A stretch of 64,000 nucleotides of DNA from Prostheceraeus crozeri (lineage: Eukaryota; Platyhelminthes; Polycladida; Euryleptidae). The stretch lies in assembly GCA_907163375.1 (NCBI GenBank), contig CAJQUW010013637.1, positions 310,001-374,000 of the forward strand, read 5' to 3'. Under the pieces are notes generated by a model that saw nothing but the letters and a program-made list of their open reading frames with translations, was not told where the DNA came from and made no database searches. Shown piece after piece: positions 55,093 through 64,000 of this stretch. Both the position numbers and the translations under genes were made by a program. How positions within the stretch are numbered: position 1 is the stretch's first letter; each line of letters starts with the position of its first letter.

Positions 55093-58000
55093 ATGTATGC
55101 TATTGTTGAATTCCTTGATTCAAATGCCGTGGAATATTTGCCTAGAACTTGGCTAATTGGTTTCGATGAAGCTTACTGGCCCAAACTCGCCTACTCCTCT
55201 TTGAGGAGAGTCATAAATGAAGCGGACGATCCGACTGAATCGTGGAGTACCTACAAGATTCGTCTTTTGGGATATGCAGGTAATTTTCACATGAAATCTT
55301 ATACGTCCTAAATTCAGGGGTGTGATTTTTCCGGTTTTTTGAAAGAAAGGGTCTAGAAAGTTTTTTGACGTAGTTTTTGAAAATTCGTTTTTTGGAGTAA
55401 AAGCTTTAGGGTGAGGGGGTTAGGGGTAATATGTGCCGCCCCGTTTTACAGAGAGCAGGTTGTCCCTTTACATACAGACCACCCTGTTATGGACACACAT
55501 TGTCGAACACCGTCATATCCCGCTACATTTGTGCCGCCCTTTAGTCAAATATCGCCCCAACACGGCCAAATGCCGCCCCTTAAACGATATGTCTGCCGCC
55601 CCTAAACTATGAGTATGCCGCCCCCTTTGACAGATATTATCCTGTTGAGCCCCGAGGACGTGCAGAGCACGTCCTGTGATAATTGCTTCAATTGCCCAAT
55701 ATATCATTAACTACATGCTCTCAACTGACAAAGACGTGCAGTGCACGTATCTTTTTCTCATTTCATCTAATTGACAATGTAGGAGATCGACTACACTCCG
55801 ACAACTGACATAGACAAATACAAAATCGTTTGATATGCTTTGCAATACATTCATGTTGCATACAATAATGATTATTTATGCAATTATAGATTTTATGGAT
55901 ATTTAAATTCATCCGTACAGATATTTTACTTTAAGTTACTTTCATGAATAAAGTATAAGGAACGATGAGTCAATTCCAGATTTTTATTCGAATCCTATTC
56001 AATTTTCAGATGATATTTAGAATCTTAATTATCCGTGCAGAATTGCTGTAAAAATACAGGCATGAAGTATAATGATTTCGATCTCTATGATGCTTATCTC
56101 ACAGTGAGTTATTCTAAGTATAATGCGAAACAATGCAAAGCGCTATTGATTTCAATGTCATTAAATTTGAATCCCGATTGACTTCAAATCATCCGAATGC
56201 GCAGATATCTATGAAATTCTTCTCACAGTTCTGTACAACATAATGAATGCGTGGCTAATATATTTCAAAAATCGCTATTGGTTTCGCTGACGTCAATTAT
56301 TCCGATTCAACATTGCATTGTATACTAAACTGTCGTAAAAACCTTTTTCTCAATTCAATCTCGTCATGCAAAAGAGAAGGTGCTTATCAGCGAAGCAAAT
56401 TGCCGCACAGCTCAATGCTTTGGATGACAGTAGCTACTCTGAAGATAGTACAAGTAGTGATGACGATGAAGACAACGATATTCCCAACATCGCAACTGAC
56501 ATAAGACAAGGAGAGTGGACTTTCGTTGAAGAGGGCCATGACTTTCACGAGATTCGTAATTTGCAATTCACCCAAGAAAGTGGAATAAATCTTACTTACG
56601 ATGTGCCATCTGACGTGAATAATAACATTGAATTCTTCATTGATTTATTTCTTGATGACAATCTATTCCAACTGCTGTGCGACTGGACAAACAAGAAAGC
56701 TGAACTGACATTCGAAGAGTACGACGTGAGCCCCGAGAACAACCTACCGGCATCATTGGCGAAATGGCGTCCTGCTACCATTATTGAAATGAAAAAGGTC
56801 ATCGGAATTATGTTATGTATGAAATTGAACCAAAAGCCAGAAATTCGACATTATTGGTCAAGAAACATCCTATATAAAAGTGACTTTTTTTCAGAGTCCG
56901 CATTGCCTTCCTCGAAATCGGTTTGAGGAGGTCGTGAAATTTCTTCGGTTTTGTGATTACAGTGACTTGGATGATAATGACACTTCGAAAAATTCGCCCT
57001 TTTCTATCTTTTGCCCAAGAAAAATGTAAGACTGTCTATAAGCCGAAGCAAGACATTTGTGTTGATGAGAGTCTGCTATTATACAAAGGCAGAATCCATT
57101 TTCGACGATACATACCTTCGAAGAGATCGCGATATGGTATGCTGACGTACTGCCTATGCGAAAGTTCTACCGGATATACTTGGAACATTGAGGTAGCAGC
57201 AGGAAAAAAGGAGAACGAAAACATACTGAAGGACGTCTCGGATGATGCTAAAAACTTTACTTTCAGCGAGAAAATTGTGATCGCTCTTCTTGCCGACCTA
57301 TCAAATTGTGGATATCATCTTTACGTTGATAACTTTTTTACAAGTGTCCGTCTGGCTGCGTATCTTTACGAAAAGAATACTTTGCTTACGGGAACTATTC
57401 GTCCTTTCCGTGGTGTTCCACAGATTTTGCGAGATAAGAACGTTCCGGCAAAATCACACGCATTCTGCAGAAAGGACGAGGTTTTGTGTGTGAAGGCAGT
57501 CGAGCGAAAGTCATCTGGCCTCAAAACAATTTACTTGGTCGACACTGCGAACACCGCTGGTACTTCCTCGCATCAAAGGATTTTACGCGGAGGAGTTGAA
57601 GATAACATCAACAAATCATGGTCTGTCCTGGCATACAATAAAGGAATGGGTGGTGTGGACTCGCGAGAAGGTAGTCTGCATCAATACAACATGGCAAGAA
57701 AGAACTACAAGTGGTTTACAAAACTTGGAATTCACCTGACACATGTCATGATCCGGAACTCGTGGATTGTATACAAAAGTTGTGGTGGAAACTGTGATTT
57801 CCTAAGCTATCAAGAAAAAGTCATTGAAAATTTTGTTGTGAAAAGTGGTCAAATTCGACGCTCTGGACCTTCGGGAGGTCGGTTGCCTCTCAACGCGAAA
57901 GATTCTAACAGTCTGCACGCCCTCAAACGACTTTCGCCTAGTCCGAACAAAGAACGCCCGGCAAAGAAATGCCGCATTTGCGCGAGTGATGGTCGCAGGA

Positions 58001-61000
58001 AGGAGACTGTTTTTGTGTGTCCGGATTGCCCAACAACACCAGCGCTATGCGTTGATCCATGTTTCCGCATATATCACTCAAAAGACGAGGAAGATTCATA
58101 ATGCGGCAATCATCCTGTTATGTTTAGTTTTTATTTGTTAAGTCCTTACTATGGATCTTATCAGGATGCTATACATGTATATAATAATAATGTTTGATGC
58201 ATTACATAGAAAAGTGTTTGTATATATTTACATGTAAAGAGGTCACGCTAATTACAGTTGATTCAAGTTTTAATTGATTAATGAAGTTTCAGAGTACTGG
58301 GGCGAAGAATGGTTAGCATAATAATGGTTAGCAAATAATAGCTCAGCATTATTATGCAGGAATTTTGCAATCTAATGATAATTTTATATAAAACGAAGTC
58401 TAGTTTAGAATAGCGTAAATTTATACATGTACAGTAGAAGTTCATCAGTTATTTGGCCTAAATACATTTATTAAGTATAGTCCTAACCTACTACAGGTGT
58501 ATTTTAGACATTAGTTTATTCATTTAAAGAATCCTAGGAATTCCAAGGACGTGCTCTGCACGTCTTTGTCAGTTGGTGTAGTGTATCGCAGGACGTGCTC
58601 AGCACGTCCTTGTCAGTTGAGGTAGTGAAAGTTAATATATTGTTCTCAGAATCTGCCATACTCAATGGGACGTGCACTGCACGTCTTAGTCAGTTAGAGT
58701 CATGTATGATTTTAAAAACTGGGGCTCAACAGGTTATTTGTAATATTCTGCAGATAATTTGGAGACTGCAAAGAAAAAGGCCCAAAGAGCTTTGGAGACA
58801 ACGGATAGTGAGAGACCTAGGGAGAGGATCGCCCCTTTAAGATTTATAGATGGCATGGATGAAGATTCCCAAGATACGTCCGCGCCTCGAGGTAAAAAGT
58901 CGCCAAATGCACATGTTGTAGTGACCTAATTATTAGTAAAATCGATTAATCATTAGGGAAAAGCAACTATGCATATAATCTCACTTTCCCACATTCAGTA
59001 TTACGAATTTTGTATTATATTAGTATACTTACTGATAGTATTTTAAAATTGTCATGTTTTTAAATTTCTTCCTGAACTACTTTTGTTATTCCTCTGCTGA
59101 AAGGTTTTCCTTTATTATTATCAGTATTATCCACTTCTAGTCTTCTACGCGCCTTGAACCTTTGTGTCTGCCGGTGGGAACGCTACGCATGTCCTTTTCA
59201 TTAAAGGGCAAACCTTAAATCTTATTGAATATAAGTTTATTAAATTTATGTATGTAACAGTCATTAGTAGTTATATGTCCCAGCTTCAATTCTTAACATA
59301 ACGTACGTTATATTATATGTATTTTCCAGTCTGATTCATACATGTCCACTTATACTCGTATACAAGCGAAACGTTGATTCCAAAAACTGACAGCATTGAG
59401 TATTTATAGAGAGAACAATTACTTATACGCAATTAATACATGTACATTCTTTTGTTGATAAGTTTATTGAAATGCATCGTGTTTGGTGTTCATGTGAAGG
59501 CAATTTGGCGAATTCCTAATTTGATTTTGATTTTAAGCGGTAGTTTTCTCCCTAACTCAATGTGAGTACAGCACTTTTATTAAAAGGATGAATGAGTCAT
59601 TCAATGAAATCACAGCTTCGGTCAAGTTATCTTTACCGTAGTTTCCAAGGCCTTAATTCACTAGTCGGACAAGCCCATCTTGTTTCAGACACAGAACAAG
59701 GGTTTTGTTTATTTTATCAGCCCAACGCAGAGATTTAACACAAGATAGTCCAGCAAGATTGTAAGTACTACGGCAATTAAGATAACATTAAGTTTCAAGT
59801 CGCGATGGGAAAAATACAGATAGCTATCAAATCAAGAAGTTTGAAAGGAAAGTGGTCAGCTGGAAAGCATCTGTCGAAAATAGCAATTTTAATTTCTACT
59901 AAACTGAAGCACCTGAACAGGAGGTCGAGGATAGTTGTTCTCTTGAATATGATAACCATTGCATTACCTGCATGTGGTGTGAAACTGAGTCCAGCGGGCG
60001 GCAGGGCGGGTCGCAAAATAATCTGATATGGGGATTGAATTCGGTTGTTTCAATTTTAAAACAGGATTAATTCCGTTGTAATGCGAAATTCTCCATAAAG
60101 AGTAGTTTTACTACAGGACTATAACTTGAATAGTTAGTCTCATAAGTGCATCTAAGTCTACTATTAGGCCCTATACATTTTTGAGTATAATTGTACGTTA
60201 TTCTCCTTTTATACTGGAAGAGGTTTTATCCTATTACAAAAATTAGATCTGTTTACATGACGAAAAATCATGATTTATATAGTTATTCAATCATTTCCCA
60301 TGATGAATGTAGGTCTATAATTCGACTTAGACAGTGAGACACTGCGTATCAATACATGCTAATTTACGAAAAAAGCAAGAATTTCACGATAGAAATAAAA
60401 TCAGTCTACATTAACAAAATTCATATTAATTTTAATAATCAAAATTCAAATAGATTACTGTTCGAAATGTTAATTAACCCTATGTGATAATACACGTGTT
60501 TAGGGAGTCACGCAGTAGTAGGAACCAGCGCCAAGAGTTTTAGAGAAGTTATATTTCCTTTATATTTGACTACGCGGCTTCTTCCGCGCGATGCCATAAA
60601 TGATCCAACAACACGTGGCTGTTCCGACAATTCGCACTCAACCTGACATCGACATGCGCTTCAACAAGATTATGAAAATATAAAATTTCATCGCACCTAC
60701 ATTCACACTCATAAAACTAACAAACAAATTCCTTGTAACCTGTTTAACAGAACTATATACAGGTGGTCATTTCTAATATTATATAAATTAATTCTTTTTG
60801 ACTTATTGAAAGTCATGACATTGTTTATTTCCCCACAAATACATTAGAACGTTGACAGATTGTAAAACTGATTCAATCATCACCACGCAATCTTAATAAA
60901 AATTGTATTAGCCTATTTGTCATTTTATAATAAAAAACGTGTTTTGTTGTACGTGTCACATAGTAAACATTACATATGCATGTAATTACACAGGTGGTCA

Positions 61001-63892
61001 GAAACTTGAAGTATAATTCAAAACTGCCTCAAAATATTGTTCATATCTTTCATCCTCCACATGAACTCACAAATGTAAGAGTCAATCATGAATCGGTTTG
61101 TTCCGCTCTGACGTTTATGACTTTGTCATCGTTTCGAAGGATTGGTCCCATAATGTCGGCCGCAGGCAATAGCGTGGCAATGTAAGTGACAATGTTAACG
61201 AGGACCAAGAGAATATTCTTCTAAAGTTTGATGATGATCGAATCAGTTTTACAGTCTCTATGCGACCTTATTTGTTGGGGGGGGGGGGAACAACCGTCTG
61301 TCGGAAGTGTTGTAAATTGATGCTAATCGGTCATTAATTATGATGAGTAAACTATTCGGAAACTTGGAGTGGGAATAAAGCATACCACTGCTTTCGAAAT
61401 GTTAATAATGTGATAATACGCTGAAGTATTAAGGGGGTCACGCTGTACTGAGAACCAGTCTCCAAGAGTTTTAGAGAAGTTATAATTTCCTCCCCGCGAG
61501 GCCATAAATCATTACACAAAACGTCTCCATTCCCACAACTCTGACATCGACAGGAAAATAAAAATTAAAGATTTCATGGCACTTGCATTCTCACTCATAA
61601 AAATAACAAACAAATTTCTTCTAAACTCAATTAATCAAAATGTAGGTGGTCATTCCTAACAACTGCCTTAAATACATGACATTCATTTAGTTGTGTAGGT
61701 TAGTAGCTGAGCAGTTAGACAGCAGTCATTGAGCAGTGTATGTATGTCTGAGTTAGTATCTTCAACATCAATTCTCGAAGTTTTCAAGGATGAACTCAAG
61801 GTTTTCAATCGAGGAGAGACTGCTTACCTGAGTGATCGTGTCTTACGATTTACGGTCGATGGACTTCGAATTAGTGCTATTGTGCAAGCTTCGATGAAAG
61901 ACAAATCTTACAACGTGTCGGTAATGCTACGAGATAATGGTACTGGTATTGATACGACCTCGTGTGAGTGCCCTCGTGGACAAAAAGGTCTCGGTCAGAT
62001 AATAGTTGTCTTATTCGTTTATTAGACGTCTTAAGGTAGCCTGAGTTAGGTTTTCGTCGAAGTAATTTTTGAAAAGAAATTATCTGTATTTCGTCTATAA
62101 AAGACGTCATAAAAGTGGAACCCCAATCGGACAAAAAATTACCATATTAAGACGTACTCAAAATCTGTTCCTTTTTTCATTCTAGAAACGTCTTTTTGCT
62201 ACAGGGGTAATATGGGAATTTAATTAATACAACCTTTTGTTTATGTCTCGACACTTAATACATTCTCAAATGAAAAGAGTTATCCTATTCAAGTTGCAGA
62301 TTCGTTGAAGAAACCAACGAAGACAAAGGAGCGAATCATCCCTGTTAGATGCATCAATGACGGCGATGACACTTGCCAACCTGTCACTTCAACACCTCGA
62401 GGTAAAAGGCCCAGTTTTTTGCCCTTACCCACAACATCAATCCCGCAAGAAAAGGGTAAGAGATGCCTCATAGGAAGGGAACAGCCGTCACCCCGAAGTC
62501 AGGACGCTGAATTGTCTTGGCCTTTATTTCCATACTATGAGGTAAATTCACGGATGGAATCCAATGAAAATAACCCATCATCCTGTGGTCGTTTCAAACC
62601 TGACATGACGTCGATAATGGAAGAAGCAAAAGCTTTCTGTTTACGGCAAGGGATTGAATTTGGATCCACAGAAGGTTCGTGTTATTTTGTGCTAGACGCT
62701 CTTTTCTTAGATTGAATATACGTTTCTAAAGAATGATATATGTGTAATAAACTGCTTGCATCAACTGATGATTACTTTTCTCCTCTTTGAACAAAATGGA
62801 TATAAACGGATGAAACTTTTATTTTGCAGGTCTTCAAATGATGATGTTTTTGATGATTCGAGAAGTGGCAAAGTTAAGGACTGAAGTAGCATCCATGAAA
62901 CAGCAGGCAGTACCGATTCAATCATCCAACCCTCCGCTTGAGGCTCCCATAGACAGCACAGATGAATATTCTGCGTTCGTAAAGAAACTCGAGGATAAGA
63001 GTTTCAAAGACTCGGTGGTAAGTATTCTTAGATTATTTGATAACCTGTTGAAATTAGTGATATTGTAATGATAAATTATCCTTAACATTCAAGTATATAG
63101 AAGATATTCGATGCGTGAAATTTGATCAACATTCCTGATAAGTTATCCTGTTAAGTTACTGATTTCCTGATGAAGCATATTGAAACAAGAACTATGAGCT
63201 ATCATCCAAAAGTTAAGGTTTTACTTGGACCAAAGCAACGAATTCGAGAATGTTGTCAACCTCAGACATCTTTCAAAATTTCACAAATGAATATAACAAA
63301 ATAAGTCGTTGCACCTTAACACTTTCTTGACCTTTTATATGACTCATTCTCTTTCTGATTTCACAGTTCGTATTTGAAGATAAACAAACTTTGCATCGCT
63401 TGAGCTTTGAGCGTTGGTTGAGATTGATAAGCTGCAGGTTAGCGGTGGTCGCTCGTAGTGTGGCCATCCTCATTTATTTATGCATGGATAAAAATCCCGC
63501 TCAGCTCAAAGCTTGTAGTGTGGCCGCACCCTAACCCTTATATCCGTATCGCGCGCTAACCGTATCGTGAGCGCGTGTCGAGAATTTGACCTCTAGAGAA
63601 AAAACTACGATTCCATCCGACACACAAATGTTTTCGGGTTCCCTTTTACTACTTTAAAAAAGAGTTGGTTCTTTGTTTATATAATTCTAATTTTTTTCAT
63701 TCATGCAGATTCAACATCTTGCTCTTATGGGTGGCAAAGAACCGGAGGACGCTGTTCGACGACAAATCAATTATCTGTTGTCTAACGGTATGCAGAAGAA
63801 ATTCGATCGAACCGGAAAGAGGGATCCACGTGACTCATCAGGTGCTGAACCAAAATTGCCCTTCATGAATCATCTGGAGCCTTTGGTCAAAT
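55093..63892 (+). CDS. DUF4806-type gene, five or more coding exons, runs toward right edge
   Basis: Exons with matching GT-AG sites and phases: 55,093-55,279 (starts at ATG; MYAIVEFLDSNAVEYLPRTW...YKIRLLGYA), 58,754-58,891 (NLETAKKKAQRALETT), 62,300-62,674 (DSLKKPTKTKER...; an earlier donor at 62,402 is possible), 62,830-63,017 (MMMFLMIREVAKLRTEVASM...EYSAFVKKLEDKSFKDSV) and 63,709-63,892 (IQHLALMGGKEPEDAVRRQI, LLSNGMQKKFDRTGKR). The first exon is the VEF...W..Y.VRLLG module and the last two are the DUF4806 block, a combination known from many animal genes of unknown function. Introns are phase 1 except the last internal one (phase 0). The coding frame has no internal stops. Intron 1 carries piggyBac copy 2 and the GCCGCCCC array; intron 2 holds the SWIM-like exon. 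It ends in a donor (at|gtaagt), so more exons lie to the right. Confidence 0.8.
55425..55635. repeat. Degenerate array of atgtGCCGCCCC words
   Basis: About ten units of 20-28 bp: tgtgccgcccc, tgtgccgccct, atcgcccc, atgccgcccctta, ctgccgcccctaa, atgccgcccc and weaker ones (tcatatcccgc). GC-rich within AT-rich intron 1 of the DUF4806-type gene, ending right at piggyBac copy 2. Confidence 0.7.
55641..58733 (+). mobile_element. piggyBac element, copy 2 (3,093 bp, TTAT duplication)
   Basis: Same ends CCTGTTGAGCCCC/GGGGCTCAACAGG as copy 1, but flanked by TTAT on both sides (55,637-55,640 and 58,734-58,737). It differs from copy 1 by about a dozen substitutions and four small length changes (net +4 bp), about 99.6% identical. 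The five GACGTGC-NNN-GCACGTC palindromes are present at the same relative places. It sits in intron 1 of the DUF4806-type gene, 20 bp before the splice acceptor. Confidence 0.95.
56366..58101 (+). pseudogene. piggyBac transposase, copy 2, two frame disruptions
   Basis: The N-terminal frame ends early (56,926) because of one extra T in a T-run near 56,886-56,892. The frame change near 56,981 seen in copy 1 is present too. From 56,953 to 58,101 the frame is open for 382 codons and holds all three catalytic Asp (DICVDESLLL, LYVDNFFTS, GGVDSREG) and the C-terminal cysteine finger (CRICAS...CPDCPTTPALCVDPCF). So copy 2 keeps a whole catalytic core but lacks an in-frame N-terminus. Confidence 0.9.
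60466..60830. repeat. Diverged direct duplication, copy 1
   Basis: tgtgataatac...gtcacgc...ccaagagttttagagaagtta...gccataaat...ctgacatcgaca...ctcataaaa.taacaaacaaatt...aggtggtcatt matches 61,398-61,690 block by block with indels. Confidence 0.7.
61277..61288. repeat. G homopolymer (12)
   Basis: tttgttgggggggggggga; unusual in this AT-rich intron. Confidence 0.8.
61398..61690. repeat. Diverged direct duplication, copy 2, upstream of the SWIM-like exon
   Basis: Second copy of the 60,466-60,830 block, ending about 55 bp before the SWIM-like frame. It may be a duplicated promoter region. Confidence 0.7.
61747..62025 (+). pseudogene. SWIM-type zinc-finger protein, N-terminal fragment
   Basis: From the second ATG: MSELVSSTSILEVFKDELKV, YLSDRVLRFTVDGLRISAIV, ASMKDKSYNVSVMLRD, then CECPRG. 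This is the start of animal proteins with a SWIM finger (C-x-C...C-x-H), often followed by a YqaJ-like nuclease domain. Here the frame leaves the family right after CECPRGQ; the second half of the finger and everything after are absent, and no good donor follows. A truncated copy lying inside intron 2 of the DUF4806-type gene. Confidence 0.6.
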
Positions 63893-64000
63893 GTAAGTCG
63901 AATAATGGGTTTACTAGGAATATTTCCGTTATATTGTAACATATTTATCTTAGATCAGTTTTTTTTACTACTGGAAAGCATAGAATTTTCAAGTTGTTTA

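Larger units (their letters stand above)
58892..61728. other. Intron 2 of the DUF4806-type gene, 5' part
   Basis: AT-rich and mostly featureless. Holds the 12-G run at 61,277-61,288 and the first copy of the duplicated block listed below. Short open frames (59,805-60,026; 60,976-61,185) are not recognisable. Confidence 0.4.

Noticed and set aside
60976-61185. 69-codon open frame inside intron 2
   Set aside because: No family resemblance and no supporting splice or promoter signals.

Overview
The window looks like AT-rich nuclear DNA of an invertebrate animal. The signs are: spliced genes with GT-AG introns, a secreted C-type-lectin/PAN protein, a multi-exon gene carrying a DUF4806-type domain, and many eukaryotic mobile elements of families common in marine invertebrates (Polinton, Penelope-like, Tc1/mariner, piggyBac, hAT-like, EnSpm/CACTA, Ty3/gypsy, MITEs and long foldback repeats). 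The phylum cannot be read from the sequence. A mollusc or similar lophotrochozoan is only a guess.

Layout: (1) 1 to about 8.8 kb is the right-hand part of a Polinton/adintovirus-like fossil running off the left edge. It holds the N-terminal part of a protein-primed type B DNA polymerase, coiled-coil and fibre-like genes, membrane-active-type small proteins, a double-jelly-roll-type capsid gene, a phospholipase-A2-like protein and an adenain-like protease. (2) 8.8-21.8 kb has no convincing gene. It holds foldback repeats (11,777-13,271; 16,721-17,079), a perfect 17-bp hairpin (14,974-15,019), a 479-bp MITE (18,101-18,579) and a CA microsatellite. (3) 21,838-24,285 is a Penelope-like retroelement with about 246-bp inverted terminal repeats and a likely target duplication. 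(4) 24.8-25.4 kb is another foldback, followed by a single-exon secreted lectin gene on the minus strand (25,779-26,570). (5) 27.5-28.8 kb holds two split MITE copies fused to a second repeat. (6) 29,022-30,675 is a Tc1 element with DD34E transposase.

(7) 32.3-37.15 kb starts with a 160-bp repeat array, then a compact cluster of short transcription units with TATA boxes whose products I do not recognise. The last of these is interrupted by piggyBac copy 1 (37,183-40,271, TTAA duplication). (8) 40.3-52 kb is a graveyard of hAT-like transposase pieces, a mariner fragment, a broken Ty3/gypsy piece and an array of repeated short words. (9) 52,548-54,466 is an EnSpm/CACTA-like transposase with frame disruptions and its own TATA box. 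(10) 54.6-63.9 kb is a host-type gene with a DUF4806-like C-terminus. Its first coding intron holds piggyBac copy 2 (55,641-58,733), about 99.6% identical to copy 1 and flanked by the non-canonical duplication TTAT. Its second coding intron holds a SWIM-like exon.

The most notable points are the twin piggyBac copies (shared frameshift, TTAT target, five subterminal palindromes), the unrecognised compact TATA-box gene cluster, the inverted-repeat Penelope element, and GC-rich palindromic islands scattered through the AT-rich Polinton. Everything was read by eye. No homology search or alignment was run, so family names rest on motifs I recognise.
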